Source: Pseudoalteromonas shioyasakiensis (lineage in GTDB: Bacteria > Pseudomonadota > Gammaproteobacteria > Enterobacterales > Alteromonadaceae). Taken from it: DNA of 64,000 nt. Made by a program: the position numbers and the translations under genes. The DNA is taken from NCBI RefSeq assembly GCF_024518675.1, contig NZ_JANIGL010000001.1, forward strand, positions 1 to 64,000. Reading direction: 5' to 3'. Shown in pieces: positions 35,828 through 45,697 of this stretch. The notes beneath the pieces were generated by a model. The model worked only from the letters and a program-made list of their open reading frames with translations. It was not told the DNA's origin and ran no database searches. Position 1 is the first letter of the stretch, and every line of letters starts with the position of its first letter.

Positions 35828-36118
35828 TTACTTAATTAGGGTCAATTTATTAACAGTAAAATGCGCAATTGCGCCTTCTACCGTGGCTGAATACGCTTTT
35901 ATATGCTCAGTTTGTGTATGTTCTGACCATAACTGAGCCGTTTTCCATTGTTCATACATTATAAAATGGCTTAAATTATCAACATCTTGGTGCAAGTCAT
36001 AACGAATGCAACCCGGTTCTTTTCTGGTTTCGTCAATTAACTTAAATAGTGCGCTTTTTACTAATTCAATTTTATCTTGTTGGGCCACAATATTTGCTAT
36101 AACGGTTAGCTGGTTCAT
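35828..36118 (-). CDS. Antibiotic biosynthesis monooxygenase (ABM) domain protein
   Basis: This 96-residue dimeric alpha-beta barrel protein (YgiN-like) carries LTVIANIVAQQDKIELVKSALFKLIDETRKEPGCIRYDLHQDVDNLSHFIMYEQWKTAQLWSEH, the family's continuous core. Members act as quinol monooxygenases or binders of small aromatic compounds. It is the first gene of a two-gene minus-strand unit with the nitroreductase, which fits joint handling of quinones. The actual substrate is unknown. The LysR gene diverges from it across 115 bases. Confidence 0.93.
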   Translation of the reverse strand: MNQLTVIANIVAQQDKIELVKSALFKLIDETRKEPGCIRYDLHQDVDNLSHFIMYEQWKTAQLWSEHTQTEHIKAYSATVEGAIAHFTVNKLTLIK

Positions 36119-36233
36119 TGTTAATCCTTAAGCGTATTAGAACGAATGTTTACTATGGATTGCATAATAGCCCTTGCATTGTTTTTGATAAACAGCATAA
36201 TTATTGAATCATTATCAAAATAAAATAGATAAT

Positions 36234-37169
36234 ATGCAGTTAGATGATTTAAAACTGATATTGAAAGTTGCTGAGTTCAAAAGTATTACCTTAGCTGCGG
36301 CAAAACTTGATATGCGAACCGCCACAGCAAGTGCTGCCATCAAACGTGTAGAAGCGGCATTAGGTATTGATCTATTTGTACGCACAACACGCCATCTAAG
36401 ACTCTCAGCAGCAGGAGAGCGATACATACCACAATGCGAGCAAGCTTTAGCTGTGCTTGAAAACGCACGGCAAAACTTAAAAGGCGAACACGATGAAATT
36501 GAAGGTGAGCTGAGAGTCGCGCTATCGTCTGATTTGGGTCGCAATATAGTCATTCCATGGATTGATGAAATTATGGATAAGTACCCTAAGGTAAGCTTAC
36601 GCGCACATATAAGCGACAGTAATATTGATTTTTACCGCGATTCTGTCGATATTGCACTTCGATATGGCTCACCGAGTGACGCAAACGTGTATGGATTTAA
36701 AATCTGCAATGTTCCACGTTTACTGTGCGCGACCAAAGAATACGTGCAGCAACATGGTAACCCTCAGCACCCAGACGAACTTAGCCAGCACCAAGGGCTG
36801 TTTTATCAGTTGCAAGATATTATCAATAATGTGTGGGAATTTACTGATGGTGATACTAAATTCAAAGTTAAAATGGATGGAATACGTGCCTCCAATGATG
36901 GGGATTTAGTGCGGCGTTGGTGTGTTGCAGGTAAAGGCATCGCAGTCAAATCAGCATTAGATATTGCCGATGACTTGCTAAATGATCGCGTGATCACGCT
37001 GATGCCCGGTTATCAACACACTTGTGGCGAACTTTGGTTAATATGCCCAAGCCGCCAATCCATTACGCCAGCAGTGAGATTGCTAAGAGATGCGTGCAGA
37101 GAAAAAGCTACTCGTTTGTTACAACAGTTAGTTGATAAAGGTGTTTTAGCTAAAAGTGCACTTGAGTGA
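36234..37169 (+). CDS. LysR-family transcriptional regulator
   Basis: This 311-residue regulator has an N-terminal winged helix (MQLDDLKLILKVAEFKSITLAAAKLDMRTATASAAIKRVEAALGIDLFVRTTRHLRLSAAG) and a periplasmic-binding-like effector domain. The start is ATG at 36234 (MQLDDLKL); a longer reading from 36204 precedes the usual LysR start. It is divergent from the ABM-nitroreductase unit, the classical arrangement for a LysR activator of that unit in response to a quinone or aromatic inducer. Sequence likeness is to the CrgA/DhcR-type subgroup with a short linker; the inducer is unknown. Confidence 0.93.
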   Translation: MQLDDLKLILKVAEFKSITLAAAKLDMRTATASAAIKRVEAALGIDLFVRTTRHLRLSAAGERYIPQCEQALAVLENARQNLKGEHDEIEGELRVALSSDLGRNIVIPWIDEIMDKYPKVSLRAHISDSNIDFYRDSVDIALRYGSPSDANVYGFKICNVPRLLCATKEYVQQHGNPQHPDELSQHQGLFYQLQDIINNVWEFTDGDTKFKVKMDGIRASNDGDLVRRWCVAGKGIAVKSALDIADDLLNDRVITLMPGYQHTCGELWLICPSRQSITPAVRLLRDACREKATRLLQQLVDKGVLAKSALE

Positions 37170-37196
37170 TGTTTTTCCAGCCAAGTGCATGTTGAT

Positions 37197-38651
37197 TTAA
37201 AGTTTGCTGCTGAGTGCTTTAATTGCCTGGGATGCATTGTCACTCTTAGGGTCGAGCTTTAAAGTTTGTTGGTAAAACTCAAGTGACTTTGAAATGTTAC
37301 CATCAGCTAAATATGCTTCCGCTAAACTGTCGTGGGCATTCGCAGAGTCTGGATTTGTTTGCACATTGAGTTGAAATACAGCAATGGCTTCTTTAACCAT
37401 CTTCATTTCGAGTAGTTCATAGCCAAAATAATTAATTGAGCGCTCGCGTGGAGTATCACCACTAGAGACCAATTCTGCGTATTTCTTATTTAACTCACTA
37501 ATACCACCACTTTTTATTGCCTGAAACAGCATGCTATCAACATTTTCGCTTGCTACCTCGTAAGATTTACCATAAACAATATTGGTCAGGCCTTTCGTCA
37601 TAGGTGTGAGAGGGGCTCCGCCAGTGTTATTTAAAATCACGATGAGTAGCTGATCTTCCAATATACGACTAATAAATGCATTAAATCCATCTATACCGCC
37701 ACCATGTTGTACTTGTGTTAGTGGTTTGCCATATTTATCACTATTTAATTGATTAACTTCCCAGCCAAATGCGTAATTACGTTGCTGCGTTACGGTATAC
37801 ATTTGCTTTTTTAGCTCTTCATTTATTAGCTTATTTGTATAAAGTGCTTGGTCCCATTTTACGAGATCGCGGGCGGTTGAATAGAGAGACCCCGCGGCAT
37901 AGGGAATAGACATATCCAAATATTCAGCATTTGTGTAACCGTTCAAGTTATTATTATAGCCAGATGCACGTTGCGTGATTAGTTTTTCATGAGAATCATA
38001 GCCGGTATTGTGCATATTCAGCGGAGTAAAAATATTTTCTTGCAACACATCCTGATAACGTTGTTGAGTGACCTTTTCAATCACTGCACCTAAAATAAAG
38101 TAGCCTGAGTTGCTGTAGCGAAATTGTGTACCGGGCTCAAATAATAAATCATCACTGCATAACAGCGTTATAAACTCATCAACGCTGTAAGGGTTACGGC
38201 TATAATCACCTCTAAATGCTTTTGCATGGGTGTAATTACTTAGTCCTGATGTATGGTTAAGTATTTGGCGTATAGTAATTTTATTGCCAATATCTTTGCG
38301 GTAGTTGGGCAGGTAAGTGCTTAAAGGTGCATCGAGCTGTATTTTGTTTTGTTGAACCAACTGTAGAATGAGTAGGGCTGTAAATTGCTTTGTAATAGAG
38401 CCGATTCGAAACTTGGTCTGTGATGTATTTTTAATATCCCATTCAAAGTTTGCGTAACCATAGCTTTTTTCAAAAATAACTTCGCCGTGTTTGGCAACTA
38501 ACACGTTACCATTAAATTGTTTTAACTCATGAAAGCCTTGTATGAAAGAGTCAATTTCTGTGGCTTTATTAGCGGCTAAGCTTATCGTAGATATAAAAAG
38601 TAAACTCATAGCTAATAATTGAGTTAGCCAAACTCTAGTCTTGTGACTCAT
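37197..38651 (-). CDS. Beta-lactamase-family serine hydrolase with C-terminal TPRs
   Basis: This 484-residue secreted protein has a signal peptide (to about residue 27, SLAAN). The class C beta-lactamase/DD-peptidase fold follows: GSITKQF carries the SxxK nucleophile, RYSNSGYFILGAVIE the Tyr-x-Asn, and VQHGGGIDGFNAF the HxG triad. Residues ~400-480 form tetratricopeptide repeats (ELLEMKMVKEAIAVFQLNVQTNPDSANAHDSLAEAYLADG...). Such proteins act as esterases or peptidases in the periplasm. Resistance to beta-lactams is not implied. It stands alone downstream of the RND operon and probably has its own promoter. Confidence 0.93.
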   Translation of the reverse strand: MSHKTRVWLTQLLAMSLLFISTISLAANKATEIDSFIQGFHELKQFNGNVLVAKHGEVIFEKSYGYANFEWDIKNTSQTKFRIGSITKQFTALLILQLVQQNKIQLDAPLSTYLPNYRKDIGNKITIRQILNHTSGLSNYTHAKAFRGDYSRNPYSVDEFITLLCSDDLLFEPGTQFRYSNSGYFILGAVIEKVTQQRYQDVLQENIFTPLNMHNTGYDSHEKLITQRASGYNNNLNGYTNAEYLDMSIPYAAGSLYSTARDLVKWDQALYTNKLINEELKKQMYTVTQQRNYAFGWEVNQLNSDKYGKPLTQVQHGGGIDGFNAFISRILEDQLLIVILNNTGGAPLTPMTKGLTNIVYGKSYEVASENVDSMLFQAIKSGGISELNKKYAELVSSGDTPRERSINYFGYELLEMKMVKEAIAVFQLNVQTNPDSANAHDSLAEAYLADGNISKSLEFYQQTLKLDPKSDNASQAIKALSSKL

Positions 38652-38771
38652 AATTTCCCTTAATTATTATTGTATGTTTTAAATCAATTTTTAGCGTGAT
38701 AAGTATAAAAAGTAAACTAGTTTCGTGTTGCATTTATGTGCTGAATTTGTTTGATTTTTGTTTTTGACAAT

Positions 38772-38801
38772 AAAAAAGCCCGAGTTGTAAACAATTCGGG
38801 C
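38772..38801 (-). terminator. Terminator of the RND efflux operon
   Basis: On the minus strand AGCCCGAATTG / CAACTCGGGCT with a T-run following, 22 bases after the RND permease stop. The mirror A-run would favour only this direction. Confidence 0.88.
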
Positions 38802-38823
38802 TAGTTGGTTGGGATATCAAAAA

Positions 38824-41800
38824 TTATGAATGGCTAGGGGTTTTATCCTCAGTCAGGGCGCTGGTTACCTGCGTATCGGTCGTAGTATCTTTACCACGTA
38901 ATTTACGTATCACTCGCTTCGTATCTTCTAGTGCAACGTATTGGCAAGGGATCAAAATCAAGGTGATTACAGTGGCAAATAACACCCCAAAGGCGAGTGA
39001 CACAGCCATTGGAATTACAATTTGTGCCTGTAGGCTGGTTTCCATAATAATGGGTAATACCCCAATAAAGGTGGTTACTGAGGTCAGTAATATTGCTCTA
39101 AAGCGACGGGCACCCGCTTGCATCACCGCCTCTTTAATCGCGACTCCTTCAGCACGTGCTTTATTTACAAAATCAACCATAACAAGTGAGTCATTAACAA
39201 CAATACCTGCTACGGCAATAATGCCAAACATCGATAGACCGCTCATAGTCATACCTAATGCCATATGACCAAACATGGCACCTACAACACCAAATGGGAT
39301 CACCGACATAATAATCAGTGGTTGCGAGTATGAGCGAAGCGGTATGGCTAATAAAGCAAAGATAATCATCAGTGAAATAACAAAATCACGTAGTTGTTCA
39401 TCAGCACTTTCCATCTCTTCTTGAACTCGTCCAGCGACATTACTTTTAACACCAGGGTAATTTTTAAGAAGCGACGGTAAGTATTCGTCACGAATTTCTT
39501 GCGCAATGGCAAATGGCTCAACTTTGTCGGTATTAATAGCCGCCCATACATTGACCGTTCTGTTTGAGTTTTCACGGCGGATACTGTTAACACCATCTAC
39601 TAAGTTGATTTGTGCTACTTCGCTAAGCGGAACTTCAGCACCGGATGGCGTAATAATCCGCGTACTGTGTATATTACTGATAGAGTTACGTTCGTTTTCA
39701 GGATAGCGGATCATTACTTTGATCTCTTCGCCTTCACGTAAAATACGCTGAGCTTCTAATCCGTAGTAGCTAAAGCTAACTTGAGATGCAACATCAGTTA
39801 GCGTTAAACCCATACTATAGGCAAGCGGTTTTAAATTAAGTTGCACTTCGTCTGTCGCGCTTTGCAATGAGTCGTTGACATCGCCCACACCTTCCATGCT
39901 TTGTAATTTTGCTTTTAGTTTTGTTGCCACTTGCTTAAGTTCATCGGCATTTTTACCTTCAAGCCTAAAGCTAACATCACCGTCATCTCGGCCACCGCCA
40001 AACAGGTTATCTTGAATTGTAAGGGTTTTAACCCCCGGTAGTGGCGGCATTTTTTCACGCCATAATGCGCTGAGTGTAAAGGTATCAATAGGGCGTTTGT
40101 CAGGTTCAATAAGCACGGCCATTAATTGAGCTCCGGTACGGCCTCGAAGACTAACTGAAAGGTCACGAATCATTTTTTGTCCGTACTGGGCTTCAAGTTC
40201 TTCATCAACACTAAGTAGTACCGCTTCAATTTTTTTAGCTGTTTCGAGTGTTGCCTGCTCCGACGACTCAAGATTCATTTCTACAACAATGCGCGGAAAA
40301 TCATGAGGGATTTTAGGGTTAGGTACAAATTTAACCAAACCGCCTGCAAACATACCAGCACTGACAATTAAAATGCATAAGAAACCAATAATTACGGCGT
40401 AACGGTAATGAATACAGTGACCTACAAATGGCGTGTAATAATTTTCGACAAATGATTTTAAGCCAGTATCAACAATCATGCGCACTTTGTGTAATGGATT
40501 TTTAGGGTTGGGCTTACGTGGGTTCATTGCTGCTATATGTGCAGGCAAAATGAGTTTTGATTCTACCAACGAGAAAATCAAACATAATATAATCACGACA
40601 CCAATGGCTTTTGAAAACGCAGCGCCGGGACCAGAGGCCATTGCTTGTGGTAAAAATGCGGCAATGGTTGTTAAGACGCCAAATGTCGCAGGCATAGCAA
40701 CACGCTTTACACCGCGTATAACATTATTAAGAGAGTGGCCGTGTTTTTCAATTTCTGCACTGGCAGACTCACCCACGACTATGGCATCGTCGACCACAAT
40801 GCCGAGTACAATAATAAAGGCGAATAAAGACACCATATTAATGGTGATGTCTAAAAAGCCCACTGGCATAAATAAAAATGCACCTAAGAATGAGACTGGC
40901 AAGCCCATCATTACCCAGAATGCTAATCTCAGTGGTAAAAATAATGCCAATACAATCATGACTAAAATACCACCCCAGATCATATTATCGACCATCATAT
41001 CAAGTCGACCTTGTAGGTAGTAAGTCATATCAACCATAGGTGTTAGCTTTACACCCTGTGGTAATTGCGACTCTTTTTCTGCCATGTATTGTTTAAGTAC
41101 TTTGGCAACGTTTGTAATATCTTGATCTTTAGACGCGTTAATTTCAAAAATTAGTGAGTTTTTACCATTGTATTTAGAGTAAAGTAAGCCTTCTTCAAAG
41201 CCATCATTAATGGTAGCTACATCGCCTAAGTAGATTTGTGCGCCGTCAGCCAGGGTGATCAAAGGCAGGCTTTCGAATTCGCTGCCTCTATATGCTTGCT
41301 TTTCAACTCGCATAGAAATATAGCCATTGTCAGAGCGAATTTGGCCTGCTGACATATTAGTCGAAAAGTTTCTCACTGCGTCAGAGACATCTCTAAAGGT
41401 GAGGCCGTATTCACGCAGTTTATCTGGACTGATCTCAATGCCTATTTCGTAATTTAAGCCGCTGAAAAAATCAACTAAATTGACGCTAGGTAAGGCTAGT
41501 AATTCATCCTCTAAATTAGTACCTAGTTCTTTTAATTGTGCATAGGTCATGTCGCCATAAAGCGCAAGTACCATTACTTCTTGCTGAAATTTTTCGCGCT
41601 GAATAACCGGGCGCTCCATACCTGCAGGGAACGAATTAATAGAATCTACTTGTGCTTTTATTTCGTCGAGGGCTTCTTGCAGGTCATATTTTTCTTCAAT
41701 TTCGATCCACGCTTGAGAATAACCACGGTTAGAATAGGTGATCAGGCGTTTTATGCCTTCAGTACCTTCGAGGTTTTCTTCAATTTTGATGGTAATCCCT

Positions 41801-42000
41801 TCTTCAACCTCTTGCGGGGCAGCACCTGGATAGATTGCTTGAACACTTACCCAATTACTTTCAAACTGAGGAAACGCTTGCTTACGAATGGTTAAAGCGG
41901 TTAGCAGGCCACCCACAAGTATAAAAATCATAATTAAGTTTGCCGCAACTGGGTTACGGGCAAACCAGGCAATTAAGCCTTTTTCATTCTCAATGCTCAT
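38824..42000 (-). CDS. RND-family efflux permease (HAE1 type)
   Basis: This 1058-residue inner-membrane transporter has twelve predicted helices and two large periplasmic loops. GLIAWFARNPVAANLIMIFILVGGLLTALTIRKQAFPQFE opens it, with typical YPGAAPQEVEEGITIKIEENLEG following. FAFIIVLGIVVDDAIVVGES contains the proton-relay Asp pair in helix 4, and SGLSMFGIIAVAGIVVNDSLVMVDF is the matching helix in the second half. The MFP gene lies three bases upstream. No outer-membrane TolC-like gene is in the operon, so it probably uses a TolC encoded elsewhere. The substrate range is unknown. Confidence 0.96.
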   Translation of the reverse strand: MSIENEKGLIAWFARNPVAANLIMIFILVGGLLTALTIRKQAFPQFESNWVSVQAIYPGAAPQEVEEGITIKIEENLEGTEGIKRLITYSNRGYSQAWIEIEEKYDLQEALDEIKAQVDSINSFPAGMERPVIQREKFQQEVMVLALYGDMTYAQLKELGTNLEDELLALPSVNLVDFFSGLNYEIGIEISPDKLREYGLTFRDVSDAVRNFSTNMSAGQIRSDNGYISMRVEKQAYRGSEFESLPLITLADGAQIYLGDVATINDGFEEGLLYSKYNGKNSLIFEINASKDQDITNVAKVLKQYMAEKESQLPQGVKLTPMVDMTYYLQGRLDMMVDNMIWGGILVMIVLALFLPLRLAFWVMMGLPVSFLGAFLFMPVGFLDITINMVSLFAFIIVLGIVVDDAIVVGESASAEIEKHGHSLNNVIRGVKRVAMPATFGVLTTIAAFLPQAMASGPGAAFSKAIGVVIILCLIFSLVESKLILPAHIAAMNPRKPNPKNPLHKVRMIVDTGLKSFVENYYTPFVGHCIHYRYAVIIGFLCILIVSAGMFAGGLVKFVPNPKIPHDFPRIVVEMNLESSEQATLETAKKIEAVLLSVDEELEAQYGQKMIRDLSVSLRGRTGAQLMAVLIEPDKRPIDTFTLSALWREKMPPLPGVKTLTIQDNLFGGGRDDGDVSFRLEGKNADELKQVATKLKAKLQSMEGVGDVNDSLQSATDEVQLNLKPLAYSMGLTLTDVASQVSFSYYGLEAQRILREGEEIKVMIRYPENERNSISNIHSTRIITPSGAEVPLSEVAQINLVDGVNSIRRENSNRTVNVWAAINTDKVEPFAIAQEIRDEYLPSLLKNYPGVKSNVAGRVQEEMESADEQLRDFVISLMIIFALLAIPLRSYSQPLIIMSVIPFGVVGAMFGHMALGMTMSGLSMFGIIAVAGIVVNDSLVMVDFVNKARAEGVAIKEAVMQAGARRFRAILLTSVTTFIGVLPIIMETSLQAQIVIPMAVSLAFGVLFATVITLILIPCQYVALEDTKRVIRKLRGKDTTTDTQVTSALTEDKTPSHS

Positions 42001-42003
42001 GCT

Positions 42004-43176
42004 TTATTCCTCTTTTAGTGCAAGTTGGGTTGCACCAGTAGGTTTATCAGTGTCATTAAGTTTGACTTGCATGCCTTCAGTGGGAAAATCTAAAGCCGAT
42101 GTGATCAATTGCTCACCCTCACTTAACCCTTGTGACGCGATGACCATGCCATTTTGTTCTCTAACGATGTTGAGAGACTTAAACGAAAGCGTTAAATCGT
42201 CATTCATTACCACTATTTTGCCGTTTTTCACTAAGTGATGAGGAACGATTATCGCATTATCCAGTTCACGGCCAGCAATAGTGGCATTGATATAAGAGCC
42301 ATAACGCAGTGGTTGTTCACTTGCATAAGGGGTGTTTACTTGCGCAACCAAATAACTCATACGGCTTTTTTGATCAATAACGCCTTCATTACGGACAATT
42401 TCAGCCTGCCACGTTGTAGGCTTACCGGCAAAATCGGCACTGAGTGTGACGGTTGCTCCGATACCGCCGTTTATCAGGTATTGCAGTTCTTTATCAGCAA
42501 CAGGTAAACGAATTTCGGCAATTGATGTTGAACTGAGTTCACCAAATTTACTGCCAATATTTACAACACTGCCAAGGCTAATATCTCTTGCTGCTATGAT
42601 AGCGTCATACGGAGCTTTTATATAAGTGCGCTCTAGGTTACGGCTGGCGCGTTTTTCAGCTGCTTGTGCTGCACGATATCGAGCTAGTTTTTCAGCTAGT
42701 TGTGGCTTACGAAGATAAAGGTTTGAGGGGATCATTTCGTTTGAGTCATCTTTTATACGATCCCATTCAGCTTTTGCGACGTGGGCTTGAGCACGTTCGA
42801 TTTCAAGATCAGCACTTGCTTGCGCTAACCCTGCTTGGGCTTCAATTAAAGCTGCTTCATAATCATTTGGATCAATTCGTGCTAGAATATCCCCTTGCTT
42901 AACAAAACCACCTTGGACAAATTGTTCAGATACATAAACTACTTGGCCACTTACTTGAGCTGTGAGTAGGGTATGATCTTTCGCTTTAACTACACCATAA
43001 GATTTAACATCAAGGGTGATGGCATCAAGGTGAACCGCATCAGTTGAGACGAGAGGGCGGGTATCTTGTTCTGGTTTTTCTTCTGGGGGTTGCTTCATAG
43101 ATGAGAAACCAACTGCCAGTGCGATGCCGCCTACCAATACGGCAATAGGTAGAATAATTTGTTTTTTAGTAGCCAC
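42004..43176 (-). CDS. RND efflux membrane-fusion (periplasmic adaptor) protein
   Basis: This protein of about 390 residues has an N-terminal membrane anchor (IILPIAVLVGGIALAVGF), biotinyl/lipoyl-like halves (KDHTLLTAQVSGQVVYVSEQFVQGGFVKQGDILARIDP and AARDISLGSVVNIGSKFGELSS), an alpha-hairpin between them (residues ~100-165) and the beta-barrel near the C-terminus. I set the start at GTG 43176 (VATKKQIILP), which has GAGGAAAG four bases ahead. The longer frame to 43257 has no SD and would add an unlikely tail. It pairs with the permease three bases downstream. Confidence 0.93.
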   Translation of the reverse strand: MATKKQIILPIAVLVGGIALAVGFSSMKQPPEEKPEQDTRPLVSTDAVHLDAITLDVKSYGVVKAKDHTLLTAQVSGQVVYVSEQFVQGGFVKQGDILARIDPNDYEAALIEAQAGLAQASADLEIERAQAHVAKAEWDRIKDDSNEMIPSNLYLRKPQLAEKLARYRAAQAAEKRASRNLERTYIKAPYDAIIAARDISLGSVVNIGSKFGELSSTSIAEIRLPVADKELQYLINGGIGATVTLSADFAGKPTTWQAEIVRNEGVIDQKSRMSYLVAQVNTPYASEQPLRYGSYINATIAGRELDNAIIVPHHLVKNGKIVVMNDDLTLSFKSLNIVREQNGMVIASQGLSEGEQLITSALDFPTEGMQVKLNDTDKPTGATQLALKEE

Positions 43177-43303
43177 AAGGCTTTCCTCATAATTAGGTGA
43201 CAGGGTAAGCATACTGAATAAAGTATTTACAAGTCGTATGAAGATGTAACAAAGCATTACATAATTAACAAAGTATCGGATTAAGGTAATTAAGGGGGCA
43301 AAG

Positions 43304-43567
43304 ATGATGATACAATCAATGGCATGCAGACTAGGCTGCGGGGCATGTTGTATTGCACCTAGTATAAGCTCACCTATTCCTGGAATGCCAAATGGGAAAA
43401 AAGCGGGTGAGCGTTGTATTCAGCTAGATAACAATAACTTGTGTAAGTTGTTTGGTGATGAAAGACGTCCTAAAGTATGCAGTGATTTTACAGCCACAAT
43501 TGATGTTTGTGGAACAACGAATGAGCAAGCTTTGCAATTGATCACTGAGCTTGAGCAAATGACTTAA
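43304..43567 (+). CDS. YkgJ-family cysteine-cluster protein
   Basis: This 87-residue protein has eight Cys residues in the YkgJ zinc/iron-chelating pattern: CRLGCGACC near the start, then AGERCIQLDNNNLCKLFGDERRPKVCSDF. The family is thought to bind metal through this Cys cluster; its role is not settled. Two Mets at the start (43304, 43307) leave the start uncertain, and a third at 43319 is possible. It diverges from the RND operon and ends at a bidirectional terminator. Confidence 0.88.
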   Translation: MMIQSMACRLGCGACCIAPSISSPIPGMPNGKKAGERCIQLDNNNLCKLFGDERRPKVCSDFTATIDVCGTTNEQALQLITELEQMT

Positions 43568-43589
43568 CAAGTTTAAGCATGCTGAAAAT

Positions 43590-43618
43590 AAAAAACCGCG
43601 TTTAAAACACGGTTTTTT
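43590..43618. terminator. Bidirectional terminator, YkgJ and TonB-receptor genes
   Basis: AAAAAACCG / CGGTTTTTT-type hairpin with an A/T-rich loop lies between convergent genes. Confidence 0.78.
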
Positions 43619-43639
43619 GACATACATTTTTTTACATTG

Positions 43640-45496
43640 TTACCAGCTGTAGGTTGCACTTAAGGTATATTGCTCACCACGCCCTGGTGTACCCGGTATT
43701 TCCTCGAATGACTCGCCCCATAAATTATCCGCTGCAAGCGTGATAAATAAGTTATCAAGCCATGGTGGCGTGACTTTAATGGTTAAATGGGTAAATAATG
43801 CGGTGTCGCCACTGCTGCGTAAAGCGTTCTCATGTTGTTTACGCCATTCATTATCAATACGAAATTCGACAATATCGGTTGGGTTCCACACGACTCCAAG
43901 GGTAATACGGTGATCTGGGAAGTTTAATGCGTAGAAACTGGCATCTATGTCTTGTGCACCGTAGGTTTCTGCTTTGTGTAGATAGCTATAACTTGTGATT
44001 ACTTCAACAGTATCAAACTGCTTCGTGGCTAATAATTCAATCCCAGAGGTATCAATATCCACTGGGTTAGCAGCACGGGCATAGACTGAATCAAAACTGT
44101 AAGTCCAATCAGTTAAGCTTTCGTCTTGGCGATAAAACAACGCAGAGTTTAGCTGCCATGTTTGTCGCTCAAGTAAAAGCCCAAGCTCTAAGTTTTGCGT
44201 GGTTTCACGCTCGAGATCGTAATTACTTCTAAATAACCCGCCTGAGTCACTGCCGCCAATCGCGGTATAGCCGGCGACTTGGCTGGCTTGTGCGTACGAC
44301 AAGTAAACACTCTGCTCAGTACCATCAGCATTCACTGTGTTCCAGTTAATATCTCCCAATAAGGATACTTCAGAATCATCTCTGTTAGTATCATCAAAGG
44401 CTACACCGAAGCGCATGGTGAGCAACTGGTTATCGGCTATAGCTGCTTGATATTCAGGTAGTACACTTATTTTATAATAATTACGAGAGGTGAAGTTATT
44501 TTCAAGGGTGGTGGATTCAATCGAATCTTCAATAAATTGTGCAGAATAATTTAAAGCGAATGCTTGATTATAAGCATGTCGCCCTGATAGCCCAAGGGAC
44601 TTAACTTCGGTTTCATGAAAAGCCTCAAAGGCGCTAGGGTTTTCACGAGAATAAATATAATGATCGTTGTTTTTACGGTAATAAGTAGATATTTCAAATG
44701 AACTATTTGATGCGTAGCCCTGCTTATGATTAACCATAAAGAGTTCGGTATCTAAGTCTTCTGTTTCGTTTACCCCAAAAGGGGTGTACATATTTGGCCA
44801 GCCAAAAAACTTTTGTTGTGAGCCATAAAAGATATCGGTCTGTGACTGTGGGCCGACTAGCTGTACGCGGCCTGATACACGGCTAAAGTCATGGTCGCCA
44901 TACTCTATAGTGCCGTCACTTTGTGAATGCGAATATTCACCTTGAAAGCCTAACTGCCAGTCTTTCATCCCCTCAAGAGGCATAGTAATGCCCGCATTCA
45001 CGCTTTGCAGATTAAAGTCGTTGCTACCAACGCCTAAAGAAGCACTGCCGCCTGTGTTGATTGGTGTCCAACCAAAAGCAACTGTGCCTACAGAGCTATT
45101 CATGCCATACAGGGCGTTTTCAACCCCAGTAAAAATATCTGGGCCACTGAGCATTTGTGGAGCAATAGGGATCTCAGCAAAATAATGCCCTGATTGGGGG
45201 TCGAATAGCGTCGCACTGCCAACACGAAAGCCGGTGTTTTCAAAAATACCACCGCGAATGGTGACATCGGCTTGTGCTTCGGCCATATTACGTGATTGTA
45301 AATCAACACGTGGATCGTATTCTAAGTTAGACACTGGGGCATCAAATGTTCCAACGGGAAGTTGATTGGCCGTGGCTGACGCATGCACCGTAATTTGTTC
45401 AATCTCATCGGTATTGTTTTTTTGCTCGGTAGCTAATGTGAGTGTTGAAAAACTACATAACAAGGTAGGTAATGCTAGGTGTACAGGTTTGATCAC
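43640..45496 (-). CDS. TonB-dependent outer-membrane receptor
   Basis: This 618-residue receptor has a signal peptide (to about residue 22, TLATEQ), a TonB-box-like IEQITVHASA near residue 33, a plug domain with RNMAEAQADVTIRGGIFENTGFRVG and an ALYGMNSSVGTVAFGW block, then a beta-barrel ending ATYSW with the terminal aromatic residue. The plug is a little unusual: the GLDGVRV-type stretch is replaced by GSATLFDPQSGHYFAEIPI. The transported substrate is unknown and no siderophore or vitamin genes adjoin. It stands alone, with a short 5' region shared with the divergent MsrA-like gene. Confidence 0.9.
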   Translation of the reverse strand: MIKPVHLALPTLLCSFSTLTLATEQKNNTDEIEQITVHASATANQLPVGTFDAPVSNLEYDPRVDLQSRNMAEAQADVTIRGGIFENTGFRVGSATLFDPQSGHYFAEIPIAPQMLSGPDIFTGVENALYGMNSSVGTVAFGWTPINTGGSASLGVGSNDFNLQSVNAGITMPLEGMKDWQLGFQGEYSHSQSDGTIEYGDHDFSRVSGRVQLVGPQSQTDIFYGSQQKFFGWPNMYTPFGVNETEDLDTELFMVNHKQGYASNSSFEISTYYRKNNDHYIYSRENPSAFEAFHETEVKSLGLSGRHAYNQAFALNYSAQFIEDSIESTTLENNFTSRNYYKISVLPEYQAAIADNQLLTMRFGVAFDDTNRDDSEVSLLGDINWNTVNADGTEQSVYLSYAQASQVAGYTAIGGSDSGGLFRSNYDLERETTQNLELGLLLERQTWQLNSALFYRQDESLTDWTYSFDSVYARAANPVDIDTSGIELLATKQFDTVEVITSYSYLHKAETYGAQDIDASFYALNFPDHRITLGVVWNPTDIVEFRIDNEWRKQHENALRSSGDTALFTHLTIKVTPPWLDNLFITLAADNLWGESFEEIPGTPGRGEQYTLSATYSW

Positions 45497-45697
45497 GTTA
45501 AAATCTCTTTGCGCTTATACTAATTGTTCTAGTTGTGCAGTTAGGTACGTCAGTTATTTTATTATTGAGTACATGGTTAGCACGTGATTAAAATAGGGCG
45601 CTATTGTATCTGATTGAGAAAAAATTGCATTTGCTAATCATCTCTCTTTGTAACTGCTCAATCTTATTTCTGCTAAACAATTGCTAGGTTGTAATAC

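Noticed and set aside
36215..36553. 112-codon minus-strand frame
   Set aside because: It is antisense to the LysR gene and has no support.
37197..38651. Beta-lactamase resistance gene
   Set aside because: The serine-hydrolase fold is shared with many esterases and peptidases; the TPR tail and general divergence give no reason to claim antibiotic hydrolysis.
40478..41020. 180-codon plus-strand frame
   Set aside because: It lies antisense to the RND permease and has no RBS; it is a shadow frame.
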